Assembly: GCA_963682025.1 (NCBI GenBank)
Contig: OY821518.1
Coordinates: forward strand, 144,883,511 to 144,947,510
From: Cordilura impudica
Taxonomy: Eukaryota > Arthropoda > Insecta > Diptera > Scathophagidae
Direction of reading: 5' to 3'
Length of the DNA: 64,000 nt
The position numbers and the translations under genes are program-made. How positions within the stretch are numbered: position 1 is the stretch's first letter; the number at the start of each line of letters is the position of its first letter. Below the pieces are notes generated by a model. It was not told the origin of the DNA. It ran no database searches and saw only the letters and a list, made by a program, of their open reading frames with translations. Below are positions 24,595 to 36,122 of this stretch, piece after piece.

Positions 24595-24775
24595 TTCTAG
24601 GAAAAGGTACATTTTTAGAAAATGTACTTTTTAAGAAAAGGATTATTTTAAGAAAAGGTACTTTTTAAAGAAAATTAAATTTTTGAAGAAAATGGACTTT
24701 TAAAGAAAACGAACTTATTAAGAAGTGGTACTTTTTAAGAAAAGGTACCATTTTAAGAAAAGGTACTTTCATCTT
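24595..24775. repeat. AAGAAAAGGTACTTTTT minisatellite
   Basis: Seven to eight imperfect units of about 18-22 bp built around TTAAGAAAAGGTACTTTTT. Units differ by small indels and substitutions. Confidence 0.8.
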
Positions 24776-25274
24776 AACAAAAATCATTACTTTTGCAAGC
24801 CGGTTGGTAGGGGACCATCTTCGACTGGATATATTTTTTGTTTATAGCTGGGTTATAAATTCGATGAACTATTGATACAACGCTTCAATAATTTTTTTAT
24901 AATTTCTCTTATTCTTACTTGAACTTTATGTTTGCATTTGAAACAATGGCAATTTAATTGCAATTAGCGTCGAACTTATTGCTAAAGTAAATTATTAAAC
25001 TTCAAAAATAACAACTTCAAGTCAAATTATTCAACATTCATTTGAAAACTTCTTAACACGATTTATCACAACAAGTAAAATATTATTGTAAGTAGCAGTT
25101 GTTAAAAGAAAATACAAGGAAAATTAAAATGAAGAACATTTTACTTCTGAGGATAATGAGTTCAAATAATTACAGTGTCGAACAATATATATTGGACTAA
25201 TTTCCAGATATTCTATGAAGTCAAATTTCTCTACAAATATTACAATTGTCTAAGCATACTCACAAACTATATTT
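24776..25274. other. Intronic AT-rich sequence
   Basis: Nothing recognised; lies inside the inferred 9.3 kb host intron. Confidence 0.3.
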
Positions 25275-25888
25275 GGGCAATTCACAACAGGTGTTGTATC
25301 GTTGTATCTGTTGTATTGTGGTATTACTTTACAATAGTGTAAAATTGTTATTGGTAATTTTCATTGAAAAATCTGATACAGCGATACAACTTCATTTGCT
25401 ATGTTTAGTAAATATTGTATATTGTATCATAACATATCAGTCCCAAGTGAATGCCAGTTTTTATGAAAAAGAAAAAAAACAAATACATACAATTTTAACA
25501 GCATAAATAATAATATAATAAAATATGACAAATAATGCAAATAACGGTAAGTTTATTTATATAAAAATTAATGTTTATATTTTTTGTATGTATTTTCTCT
25601 TTCAGTCTCAACCAAAACATTTTAATTTTTTTTTGTATTCTAAATTAAAATGGAAGAGGTACGTAATTAAAACTCCAGGGTACATCTTATGACCAAAAAG
25701 CAAACACCGACATGTGCTTTCTCTTGTATGAAATAACAGAAGTGACGAAGCGACCTTTCCTCGTTGGGTCGATAATTACTAAAGAAAACGTTTTACATTA
25801 TGAAAATACAACTGACTGTTCACAACAAATGATTGTATTGTGTATTTTAATACAATATACAACATACAACACCTGTTGTGAATTGCCC
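25275..25888. mobile_element. Terminal-inverted-repeat element flanked by ATTT (614 bp)
   Basis: Left GGGCAATTCACAACAGGTGT and the right end read inward are identical for the first 25 bp and remain similar further in (TTGTATNGTTGTAT pattern). ATTT occurs immediately outside both ends. A short open frame at 25712-25894 (with the segment DMCFLLYEITEVTKRPFLVG) overlaps the right terminus; I do not recognise it and it may be a transposase-gene remnant. The superfamily is undetermined: the GGGC start would suit PIF/Harbinger, but the flanking repeat does not fit a TWA target. Confidence 0.6.
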
Positions 25889-25892
25889 ATTT

Positions 25893-26865
25893 AATGTAGA
25901 GCGATAACATTATCTGATACGAAAAAAATTATATATATTTTTAAGACTAATTTTTATCCTGAGTGATTTTTTTTTATACAACTGAACAAAAATTACTCCA
26001 AAAAGATTGCAGATTGAATGATCGTTAATACTAAAAATTTTTAAAATTTATTGGAAGACTTTTTTAAATATATTAATTTAGAGAATAGTGCATTCATTTA
26101 GTGAATTCCCTGCTTTAGTTAAATAATTTATAAATTGAAACGGAAGAACATTTTTTTTTGGAACTCACACATATATGATTTCATTATTAACAACTTTAAA
26201 ATGGAATAAATTTACCTTGATTCCCGTTTATCGGAATTTTGTATTTCGACATTTACACGATCTAAGAATTATTTTCTTTGATATAATCGAAATTAAGTTT
26301 AATTCATTTTGAACGACACTGTTAATAACCAATAATTCATAAATAACTACAAAATGAAAATAAAGCCATAATAATAATTAATTTCCCAGAGCACTCAAAA
26401 ATACTTCAAATAAAACGAAAGAAGATACAAAAACATCAAAAGGAGGCAAATAATCATGGCTAGTTCTATTTGTACTTTCATCGCCAATACGCGCCTTGAG
26501 TTCAAATTTCAATTCTATAATATGCTAGAGATACATCATGAAAACATATGCTTCATGAAAACATATGCTTCCTATCACTTCTGCACATTATAAGAAGACG
26601 AGGAAGTACATACGTGCACATTCTAGAAAACGTTATCGCCATCAATATTTAGTGGTTTAGTACCGCATTACTGAATATCCATAATTACTAAACAATAAGA
26701 AAAAATATATGTGTATGTGTATAATATATATTTTTAATTTATTAAATTTAATTAATTAAAAAGTAGTTAAACATTATTCAATTGAATGTTTTTCTGTGTT
26801 GATATTTTCTGAAGCAATAATTATTTGTGATTACGAGGATGGGTAAGAATTTAAAATAAATTAGA
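25893..26865. other. Intronic AT-rich sequence
   Basis: Contains a short direct duplication, CATGAAAACATATGCTT, twice in tandem at about 26538-26571. Nothing else is supported. Confidence 0.35.
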
Positions 26866-26894
26866 TTTATGAAAAATATCAAGTTACAAAAGAC

Positions 26895-27140
26895 AAAGAA
26901 ATCAATAGAAAAAACAGTCCGATTTTGTAATCTTCCATTGACAGCAAAAAGACACGAGTTTAGCTGTATTTTAACATTTCCTCCAGATTTGATTTCTAGC
27001 GACTTTTTTCTGTTTCCAAATCTAAAGAAATGGTTCGGCGAAAAAAGATTTTAGTTGAGCGAAGAGATCAACTCTGCAATAGAAGAAATCTTACTTTGTG
27101 GTGGGCATCCAGGAAAAAGGAGACTATGTTAAAATACTCA
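26895..27140 (+). pseudogene. Mariner-like (DD34D) transposase C-terminal remnant
   Basis: FPPDLISSDFFLFPNLKKWF at about 26980-27035 corresponds to the mariner motif SPDLAPSDFFLFPNLKKWL that contains the third catalytic Asp. It is followed after a stop by EEINSAIEE and a degraded GHPGKRRLC block matching the C-terminal end of such transposases. N-terminal and central regions are not recognisable. The conserved Ala-Pro is replaced by Ile-Ser. It is in the host intron. Confidence 0.65.
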
Positions 27141-27567
27141 TTGGCTCCCCCTCATATTTTTCAGTTAGTTTTATTTAAAATAATTTCATATTACAGTTAA
27201 CTTCTCAAAGCAGCTGCTTTTAAATATATTTGATAATATTTGATATTGATAAGTTAACGCGAGTATTTTAGAATGTAACGTATTTAGATAGTCGAAAGTG
27301 CAACTCAGAGTCAAAGTGAACCGCGTATTCCCGAATCAAGGAGAATGTACCAAATTTTGTTATTGGAAAAAATAAAAATGTATAATTGGGAGATAAGGAG
27401 AACAAAAATTAATAACAAAAAAAGAATGGGAAAGTGCTTTTCAATTCCATTCGAAACAGATTGAAATCTTGTAACATTAAAAATAGGAAAAACAACAAAC
27501 TGCAAATAAGTTATTTAAGTATTTTATGTGTGGGGTGGATGGAATAAAATTGAATAGAAAAACTTAC
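27141..27567. other. Intron, 5' part, with splice donor
   Basis: Ends at the minus-strand donor GTAAGT (27562-27567) of the upstream exon. Otherwise featureless. Confidence 0.4.
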
Positions 27568-27988
27568 GAATTTCCATTTGTTCTAGTTCCAATTGACGTA
27601 CAACTGCGTCATGTTTTCGATGCAATGCTGCTATTGCTGTAGCCGTCTCCTCTTCGCCAATAACTTCTGCACAACCCGTTGATGTGTTTGCCACATTTGT
27701 AACACCGAATAATGATGCTGCCCCAACCGTTGTGGGTGTCGTTGGTGTGGTTGATTCTTTTTGCGGTTTCTTTTGACCCAAAAGACCAAAAACTTTTACT
27801 CGACTACCACGACGACTTTTTATTGAACCACCAAAAGAACAAGCAGCTGAAGAAGTAATCACATCACCCCCATTTGTGGTAGCCGAAGTGTTAGCTGGTG
27901 CTCTTGTGGCTGATGTCAGAGAATTTCCCATTGTAACGACTGCGGAAGTCAATGATGTTAGAGCAGGACTAAAATTAGTTGAACAAGA
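27568..27988 (-). CDS. Host gene exon, Ser/Thr/Ala-rich with a C-terminal charged helix
   Basis: Minus-strand open exon of 421 bp between a possible acceptor (AATATTTGTAG|TCTTGT) and a strong donor (GGAAATTC|GTAAGTTTTT). It starts in phase 0 and leaves one base, matching the phase of the next exon at 17526-18263. The protein segment contains SIKSRRGSRVKVFGLLGQKK, a TTPTTPTT stretch, and AALHRKHDAVVRQLELEQME, which looks like a short coiled-coil or amphipathic helix. The combined protein then continues into a basic KKKKSKFF region. I cannot assign an orthologue. The position of the acceptor is less certain than the donor; an exon starting slightly downstream, or an upstream start exon, is possible. 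Confidence 0.65.
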
Positions 27989-28815
27989 CTACAAATATTG
28001 ATGATTGAATTTCGTACAATAACATCAGCAAATAAAAAGAAAAGATAAAAGAAAAGAAAAGAAAAACAAAAACTTTGTTATTAGTAAAAATTGAAAACAA
28101 GAAAAATAGAAAGAATCAAAAATCAATTATAACTTTTCTATCAGATTATTATATAAAACTATGTATATAAATTAGGAAGTATGATAGGGCGAACAGTAGC
28201 TTTTTGTTATAAGTTGTTTTTCTTATTACAAACTACATAACTATTAAATTGTTGTAGTACAAATGTGAACTACGAGTTTTATACATATAATGATAATATT
28301 GCTGAAAATCGTATTAAATAAATATTTAATTACAATTGTTTCCACTTGATGAAAACTGAACTAAACAGTATTACCAAGAATATGGTTAATTTTCCATTGC
28401 TTTTAAATTTGTTTTCAGTGAAATTTATATCCAAACATTATTAAGGGAGACTTTAAATGTTGTTTTATCTTTTATTAGGTGTCTGAACCCCGTATTGTTC
28501 GGTTTTCCCAAAATTAAACAAATTGGATTCATTTTGTGTGTCTTTATATGCTTTTAATTAACTCTTGTTTGTTTTGTTTGAGGCAGAAGTTTGTATTCAA
28601 AATTGATGACAAGACATTATTTACAAACTTTCTATATGATTTGATAATTATTTCTCGCATGTCGCATCTAAATATTTTATTTGAAAAAGATTCACAAATG
28701 GAATATTTGAATATATACTATTTTCAATTTAATACCAAAAAAATCAGCTCGATGGTGGAGCACTCCTAAAGATTGAATTATGAATTACATGCTATTTTTT
28801 TTATTAAATTATAAA
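27989..28815. other. Upstream intron or 5' flank of the host gene
   Basis: AT-rich with an AAAAGAAAAG run near 28030-28080. A 77-codon frame at 28536-28769 has no recognised features. Confidence 0.3.
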
Positions 28816-28817
28816 TT

Positions 28818-29470
28818 ATTCAGGATTGGATTATGTGTGGACACTTTTGTCGAAATTTTCGCTGACCGTTTGCATAAATAAGGCTGAAATTCGTTGATAT
28901 AGCGTTGAATTTCCTTCTTCAATGCACGGCTGGTTGTGGACTTGTTAGCAAAGACCTCTAATTTCAATTAATGGATTTAAAAGGAATTCAATGGTGAGAA
29001 ATCACATGTTCTATGGGGACATTTCTGACTATGGAAACGAGAAAGTACACAACCAGGAAATGTTTCATGCAAAATTGAATAGTTGAACAGGCTGAAAGAC
29101 ATGTGGCACAGTCTTGCTGCAAACATATGTCGTCCACATGAGTATCATAAAATTATAGCAGAAAAAACTCTGTTATCAAATCGCGATATTGAGAACCAGG
29201 AACGTCACTATGTAACCAGTATCATTTTCGAAGAAGTGTGGTCCAATGATTCCTCAAGCTGAAAATCCGCACCAAATAGAGGCACGTTGTGGTTGCAAAT
29301 GTTTTTCGACATACACATGTGGGTTCTATGAATACCAAATGTTGTAATTTTGACGATTACCGAAACCATCATTGTGTAAATGTGCTTCATCGTTAAGGAT
29401 GATTTTATTTGAAAAACTTTCATTATATTTGAAATACGAGTATTGTTCGACAATGAAAATGCGTTGTTCT
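28818..29470 (-). pseudogene. DD41D (rosa-like) transposase relic with internal deletion
   Basis: Minus strand, in order: ITREQRIFIVEQY (N-terminal helix-turn-helix start, about 29440-29480), then directly LNDEAHLHNDGFGNRQNYNI (29325-29395), HLQPQRASIWCGFSA and GIIGPHFFEND (29225-29310), and a C-terminal stretch of degraded sequence to about 28820 ending in ENFDKSVHT. The order and wording match the intact transposase at 60108-61193 (SDEAHFWLNGFVNKQNCRIW, WCGLYAGGIIGPYFF), but the region between the HTH and the first catalytic Asp is deleted, that Asp motif reads NDEAH, and the second and third Asp motifs are not readable. Clearly dead. Confidence 0.75.
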
Positions 29471-29566
29471 CGTGTAATTACTAAATATCGAACAATAATA
29501 TATACGAGACAACCAAAGTTGTGTCAAGCTAGTTCAGAATGATAAATTTAAAAACAGAAAGACATC

Positions 29567-31083
29567 ATATGTGACCCGGTCTATGAAAAGGTGGCTTATG
29601 ACTCAAAAACAAAATTTCGATAAATCAGCTGTTAAAGATAAACAATGCATTTTGTCAGTTTTTTTTCGTTATCTCGTTGGTGTTATTGTTTCTGTTGGTC
29701 TTTTCCGTTATGAACTAGTGAATAATGTCTGTCGATGAAGAATTTAGCGAGGTTTTTCAAAAATATTTTGGTGAAAATGAAGAGAATGATGATGATTCTT
29801 TCGATGATTTGGTATCAATTACGATGAGGAACTACAATCATTATTTCAAGCTGAAGATCAAATGGAAGTGGAACAAATTTTTTTACAATGGACTTGTCTA
29901 CTATAGATAACAAAGAAATGGAATTGGTAAATAAATTTATTTCGGAAGATTGCTGTAAAAAGAAATGCCAAAAAAATGACACCGCGAAAGATAATACAAA
30001 ATGCAGGAAACAACTATCTAGAATTATCAAAACATGAACTTGATTTGGTTATGCTGAGCCATATCGAATCAGCAATAATGTGCACAGACAAACTTGGAGA
30101 TGGCTACACAAAAATGACGAAATGGAGGGAACATGCAGTGCGTCGTACAATCGTCATTAGGTGGCCTTAATACAGCTGTATTGTCGCAAAATGTATTTTG
30201 GTATGAATGGGGGACAGTTATTTTAAACCATTCTACAAGCCACTTGTTTGTATTACACAATTCCACCATTTTATAATGAGCAAAATCTCTTTAAAAACTA
30301 AAAAATTTGCGGACAGCGAGGATGTTGAATCATTTCAACTGTCATTAATCCCAGTTGATGACAACATGCCCGAAATTATCCAACCAGTTGGTTTATCTCT
30401 GCTGCGTCGGTGGTACATTTATCAGAATCTCAGAAGAATGGTTTCAGATCACATGAAGCGGATATTTTGGATCCATTACCATCGGAAAAAAATGCCATCA
30501 AAAATATCTGAAGATACTTTACCAGCCACAAAAGTGGCATCGAAGGAACCCAAGGCTTCATCCACAAAACCTGTGCTTCTTCGTCGAAACAGAAACCGAA
30601 ACCTATAGCTGCATCGTCAAATCACGATCCAAAAAATAAAAAACTGAAGAAACCTGCGAATTCAACTCTAATAAAAAAATCAAGAAAACGTAAGGCCTCA
30701 TCTCCAGAAGAAGATTAAAAAAAACGAGCAACTTCTAAGATTTCAAACAAGGATGGCGGCGAAGAAAACTACTACATATTGCTAAATAAATATTTTTTGT
30801 TCAAAATAGCTTGTTTTTTTGGTAAAATCATTTTTGTAGCGTTCAATCCTTTTTTTTCATTTTCAACTCCATGTATTATCTTGATTCTCGATTTTCAATA
30901 AAATTCTGTTCTTCTTTCATTTGTGCTCTTCTTTCTCTACATTTTTAGTACACTTCTAAGCAAGTTAAGACTTTCTGATATTCACCATGTGAAAGAGCGT
31001 CTCAAAAACTATCCGAACCAAAATAAAAGTTAAAAATAATTTTTTGAGTCATAAGCCACCTTTTCATAGACCGGGCCACATAT
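29567..31083 (+). mobile_element. Unclassified DNA transposon with about 40 bp terminal inverted repeats
   Basis: TATGTGACCCGGTCTATGAA continues as AAGGTGGCTTATGACTCAAAA at the left. The right end read inward is TATGTGGCCCGGTCTATGAA followed by the same AAGGTGGCTTATGACTCAAAA. Arms differ at one or two positions. The internal 1.4 kb carries several ORF pieces (separate entry). No target duplication was identified with confidence. The length suggests an internal-deletion derivative of a larger element. Confidence 0.75.
29725..30720 (+). pseudogene. ORF remnants of the unclassified element 29567-31083
   Basis: An ATG at 29725 opens an acidic N terminus (MSVDEEFSEVFQKYF, then ENEENDDDSFDDL). After a frame change come a Cys-containing piece (CCKKKCQKND, about 29950-29980) and LELSKHELDLVMLSHIESAI (30020-30080). 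Then FADSEDVESFQLSLIPVDDN and IIQPVGLSLLRRWYIYQNLR (30308-30440). The C terminus is Lys-rich (KKSRKRKASSPEE) and ends near 30717. The order acidic N terminus, Cys pair, ELDLV motif and basic C terminus resembles uncharacterised transposon-derived proteins I have seen in animal genomes, but I cannot name a superfamily. A central catalytic part appears to be deleted; stops and frameshifts are present. Confidence 0.5.
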
Positions 31084-31439
31084 AGTTATATAGAGTATTG
31101 TCTGCTGATATTTTTACAAAACCTTTAAATTTTGTTAAATAATGTAAATTCCGACAATGTTTATTATTTGAATGGTGATTTTTGAGAAGGAGTATTGAAA
31201 TAACCAAAAATACTTGTATTATAATATACTGTAAATACTTTATATTTCATGTTTTATTGTTCTTAGAAATTAATATTAGTTACCATCAATTTGTTTCAAA
31301 ATAGTTTTAATAAAATTTTACACTTATGGTCGTCTTCAGTGCATTTCTATGATAATTTTGGACTATGTGTCAATCATCATCATCGATATTGTAAAATCGT
31401 AATTAATATTAAAAAAATATAAATTTAAATAGAGAGTTT

Positions 31440-31690
31440 TAGGTCCCAAATCTTTTCTAATTGTAATTGAGAAAATGCAAATTAAATTAATTGAGAATTG
31501 TAAATTGATACTTGATATTAAGAAAACACAAATTGAAATTGAGAAATTTCAAATTGATTTTAATTTATATCAAAGAAATACAAATTGAAACTCAGAACTT
31601 ACAATTGATATTGCGAAAGTTCAAATTATAATTGATGTATTAATATTTGAAATTGAGAAACGCGAGATATAAATTGATTCCATTTTAGTA
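31440..31690. repeat. Degenerate CAAATTGA-type minisatellite
   Basis: Repeated variants of CAAATTGAAATTGAGAAA spaced 20-30 bp apart. A related array on the opposite strand lies at 36480-36720. Confidence 0.6.
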
Positions 31691-31859
31691 TATTGCTTGC
31701 GCGACACGATCTGGCTCGCAATATAAGCACGACGATTTTTATCGATTACCGATACTGTAGATTGATTGATAACGTGTACAAAACGGTCAGTGCTTTGTGA
31801 ATGGCAAGGAAATTCTGAAATAAATTCGTTAATAATATTAATATTTTTTGTATTTTATT

Positions 31860-33655
31860 TTTTTACATGGAATATTAATAATTTCATCAGAATTTTGAAG
31901 TTCCAACAAGTATTCTTGTGGATATAACTGTATACAAGGTGGTTCTATACCAGTTTTAAATTCATTCCAATTTATCATGTTTTTGAGTGATTCACAATTA
32001 AAATTTATTTTAGGCACAGTAAATTGTCGAGTTTATTGGATGGTACGTTCACGTGATTGAAAAATTTTGTCGTAGGCTTCACGTCTTATGTCCTTGCTCT
32101 CATCTGTAATCATTGACAAAATTATATTTTCCGGATGGGCGAAAATCCATGTATCTGCACTGATCTTTGGACTATGACTTGCATATCTTCTGGTAATTGG
32201 AATATCCATTTAATATACTTAAATTAATGTCGGCTACCATTGATAGCTTGAGGCTGACTCTTTACCAGAAACTAAAAAGGAGCGTATACCTTCATAACGA
32301 ATATGGCAAGATTTTTAAAATTTTCCGAAGGCACTGTTTCCGTAACATAGAGACGTAAAACTCTTGAAGCTGTTGTCAACCAGCGCGATAAATTGAGTGG
32401 GCCAAGTTTCAGACTAGCCAACGTGTCATCGCACACTCCTCTATTAACTGCACGGACCGTATCATACAGATACTTTTGATCGCCCCGTAGGCTCCATCCG
32501 TCAATATTTTCGGGCATTTCGCCCATCTCAATCGGTTGGAAATTGTCAGCGATCTATTTCTTCTGGCCAATTTTGAGGCCCAGATGCGTTTCCCAACAGT
32601 TTTTTTAACAGCGCTGTGAAGGGCAATTCATTAAAATGAAACAAACACACTATCCACTGCAATTGTCGTTCCATCGCAATTAATAGCGACCAGATATTTT
32701 AACGACATCCCCTCAGCTTTCAAGAAATTTATAATACCCATTGCAATTCCAATTCCTCTTCCATCTTCAGGAAATATCTATCACTTTGATATTTCGAGGT
32801 TCTCCATTAACAAATTTTTGCTTTAATGTTCTTTCTCTTTTGCCATCAAAAGAAATGCATTTAAGCAAATCATTGCATTTGATTGAATTTAAAGTTTTAA
32901 GTCTAGCTTTACCACTTTCACGACGAATTTTATGCTGGTCAAGTATAATGTCTTGAATGTTTAAATCCTTAAGAAGGATTGCTGCCAGTAATGCTCCAAA
33001 GCGATTTGACACCCCAGCACGATCCAACGCAGCACTAAATATCGGCAGAGATATTTCTGTTACTGCACGATATTCTTTTGGTATTTCATTTTCTTCACAT
33101 TATGATGACTCAAGGTCATCATTTTCGGTGTCACTTGATGGTAGAGCATGTCTTGTCAATTCTCCTTCAGTGCATGTACTGTCTGTTTCCATTAAACAGT
33201 CAGTACCATCTGAACTAGAGTCTGCATACGGTTCATCATCTAATGATAACAATCTTTCTCCTGAATGATCCACATAAAATTTCAAAACACTCAATGACAT
33301 TCTTTTTTCGACCGGACATTCACACGGCACTTTTACTTTTCGAGCGCATTTGCAGAAGAGATTAAAAAAAGCTCGTTCCACTCCTTAAAATTCAATAGAT
33401 TTTTTACGTTATCGCGATATCGTTTAGTCAAACATACGATTTTTTTACGAGTTGACGGTCTGTTTATTATAGGAATATGTGCACTTTTCCATACTTTTAC
33501 AATGTTATTAATTGCACAGCGGTAAAATTTGGAAAGACCGAATCTGCGATTTTTGTTTCGAGCGCACAAAAACAATAAATGCTGTATCACATCGCGGCTT
33601 GTCGGTAATCTATTTCGGTTTAATTCAACTAACGCCAAAGGCATTTTAATCACGA
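31860..33655 (-). pseudogene. Unnamed transposase-like family, copy 1
   Basis: Minus strand, several frames, in order: N-terminal LPTSRDVIQHLLFL, NIVKVWKSAHIP and YRDNVKNLLNF (33390-33620); a Cys cluster CKCARKVKVPCECP (33310-33360); an acidic Ser-rich linker (SLDDEPYADSSSDGTD); GVSNRFGALLAAILLKDL (32955-33010); HKIRRESGKARLKTL; CISFDGKRERTLKQKF (32815-32865); YLVAINCDGTTIAVDS (32645-32690); DQKYLYDTVRAVNRGVCDD (32430-32490); LSRWLTTASRVLRLYVTE (32340-32400); and MKVYAP at 32280. The same order occurs in many insect proteins annotated only as uncharacterised. The Asp residues in SFDGK and CDGT are candidates for catalytic residues (inference). Stops and frameshifts show it is decayed. No terminal repeats were found. 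Confidence 0.6.
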
Positions 33656-33659
33656 TACA

Positions 33660-34644
33660 ATGAACAATTATTTAAATTTTTTTTAGCTTAAACCCAACGA
33701 TTTGGGAACTGATAAACTTAAATTTACAAAGTTGTTTTTATGCATGAAATTTTTCATACAGCATAATTTGATTTTATATATTTGCATTTATATATATTAT
33801 AGAGCACCGTGTAAAATGCATCTAATTTGCATATTGCCATATTTAAAACGAAGGGTTACCACCCCATTGAATTTTTGTCAAAACGCGAACTTGCACGAAT
33901 TTCAAAAAAAAGCTGAGACCGTATTTAATTAAATCGACTAAAGATTAAAATATTTTAATTTGGCATTTTTATTACAAACAACCCCGAACAAAAAATTAAA
34001 AAACTGTTTTTTTTTAAACAGAATATCCTTAAAAAAGGAGATGGATGATCGTTCTTGGACAAATTGTATATACAGTTGGACGCGCCTTAAAAAACCTTTC
34101 TTTTGATACCCATATTGTATATGTTGGTAAGGTAACAGATTCTTAAATTAACAAAACATGTAAAAATGGACCCTTTTGCAAAATGCGCCAGCTCACGAGA
34201 GGTCAAAGCTAGAGCCGAAATATTTTAGATGTTGTCATAAAAAATACCAATGTTCATTTTGAGGGGGGTACACCTTGCACGGATTTCGCTTCCATACAAC
34301 TTGAGTCGTTCTAATAGTCATAAGCCAAAAAGTTTACAAAAACCTGCCCTAGCGCAGGACTTTCCCAACCAGGCACAGTATATTTAGCAAGAATTATGGG
34401 CGAAACAAAACGGTTGTATAAATGGTGGAGACTAAGCAAGTTCAACTCAATATTTAAGGACAGTATACCAACTAGCTTGTAGGACATCTTAATTAAAAAA
34501 ATAAATTATATGCATGTATTGTGTAAATAAATATTGGTTTGGGGACTCAATATTAATTGATCTTCTTTCAGTATCGATTTACCATTTCTCAATTCGAAGC
34601 TCTCATTTCCTATCACATTTTTTTTTTCCCCATATCAATATGTA
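33660..34644. other. Unassigned spacer
   Basis: AT-rich with a less AT-rich patch near 34170-34380. No ORF with recognisable content (33702-33932 is unremarkable), no repeats shared with the rest of the window. Confidence 0.3.
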
Positions 34645-34993
34645 TTTTTATACCCTATACCACTATGTGGTTTGGGTATAATGACTTTGTGCTGCTGTTT
34701 GTAACTACCAAAAATATTTGACCTGGACCCATCTCTTATTATACCGATTAGCTCAGAATCACTTTCTGAGTCGCCCGTCTGTGTGTCCATGTAAACTTTG
34801 TAATCAAACTACAGATCGAATATATGAATATGTTTTGATGAAATTTGGTATATAAGATTTTATCGGCCATAGGATGAACAGTATTGAAATTAGTGACCGA
34901 ATTAGTTGGACCGAAGAGATAGGGTGTTTAAACAACGGTATGGTATAGGGTATCGTATAGTCGGTCTAGACCGACTATAATTTTCTTACTTGT
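34645..34993 (-). mobile_element. Family 1 element, copy E (internally deleted, 349 bp)
   Basis: Both ends are intact on the minus strand: ACAAGTAAGAAAATTATAG with the 24 bp palindrome, and ACCACATAGTGGTATAGGG then TATAAAAA. The interior between about 34800 and 34920 is shortened, and the GACGGAC tract is reduced to one GACGGGCGAC-like remnant. It lies in inverted orientation to copy F, 223 bp away. Confidence 0.85.
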
Positions 34994-35036
34994 TTCATAT
35001 CAACTTGCCCTTTCTTAATTTAAAGTTTTTTTCTCG

Positions 35037-35216
35037 ATTGAGTTTGAAATTGTTCAGGCTCAAGATCAAATGTTTTTACTTTAAATAAAGCAAAAGCATT
35101 AGCACATTTGTTTCAAAAATTGATCTATGTATATACAATTTCAAACTCAATCATTAAATTGATAAAGATCGAAAATAAGATTTTTTATTTTTATAAAAAA
35201 GAAAAATAAAATTAAA
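35037..35216. mobile_element. Fold-back element fragment (left piece)
   Basis: GATTGAGTTTGAAATTGTTC, GGCTCAAGATCAAATG and AGCATTAGCACATTTGTTTC match the arm of the fold-back element at 20205-20300. The piece then turns back into ATTTCAAACTCAATCATTAA. It abuts the family 1 copy F insertion. Confidence 0.7.
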
Positions 35217-35999
35217 ACAAGTAAGAAAATTATAGTCGGTCTAGACCGACTATACGATACCCTATACCATGCGTTTAGAAACCCTATCTCTTAGGCCCAA
35301 CTAACTGGACATTGAAAATAAGCAAAAAACAATATTTGAGTGGGATTTTTATTAATTTTTTTGGCTGCAGATATGAAAAAGTTCATATCGGATGGTATAT
35401 CTATAAAGGGACTAGGTTCAAAAATGGACCGATCCTGATCATGTTTGGTAAAGTCTCTTGTATTTTGCAAAAATATATACAAACAAAATTTGAGAAGAAT
35501 CAGTGCAATATTTTTGTTTTTTAATAGATTTAAGTGAAGATCGGGAAGCAGCTCTATATGGGGTCAAAGGGATCATTTTTGGACTACTCATTAGTGGATG
35601 TAATGAACGCATACAAACCCAATTTGAGTAACATATATATGACAATTTGGATCTTATGGCAATTTATGTCGATTTCATATGGGTAATTTGTATGGGGGCT
35701 AGGTCTGAACATGGACCGATTCTCACCAATTTCAATAGCGCTCATCCCATGGCCGATGAAAGCTTATATACCAAATTTCATCAAAATATATTCATATTTG
35801 CGACCTGCAGTTTGATTACAAGCTTTACATGGACACACAGACGGACGGACGGACGGACGGACATTGTTAAATCAACTCAGAAAGTGATTCTGATTCGATC
35901 GGTATAATTAAAGATGGGTCTAGGTCAAATATTTTTGGTTGTTACAAACAGCAGCACAAAGTCATTATACCCAAACCACATAGTGGTATAGGGTATAAA
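35217..35999 (+). mobile_element. Family 1 element, copy F (near full length)
   Basis: ACAAGTAAGAAAATTATAG, the perfect palindrome, ATACCCTATACCATG, a five-unit GACG tract at about 35839-35862, and ACCACATAGTGGTATAGGG then TATAAA. It separates two pieces of fold-back sequence (35037-35216 and 36123-36462). Confidence 0.9.
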
Positions 36000-36122
36000 T
36001 ACGGAGGACACGCCGTTAATGCTAAATGTAAGTTTAGCAAAAACAAATTGTTTTTCTTGTTTTTTCAAGACAAAACAAACATGTATATTGTAGTATGCAA
36101 TGTGTACTCGTATACAATCATA

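Noticed and set aside
32741..33268. Plus-strand frames at 32741-32956 and 32957-33268
   Set aside because: Antisense to copy 1 of the unnamed family, whose motifs read only on the minus strand.
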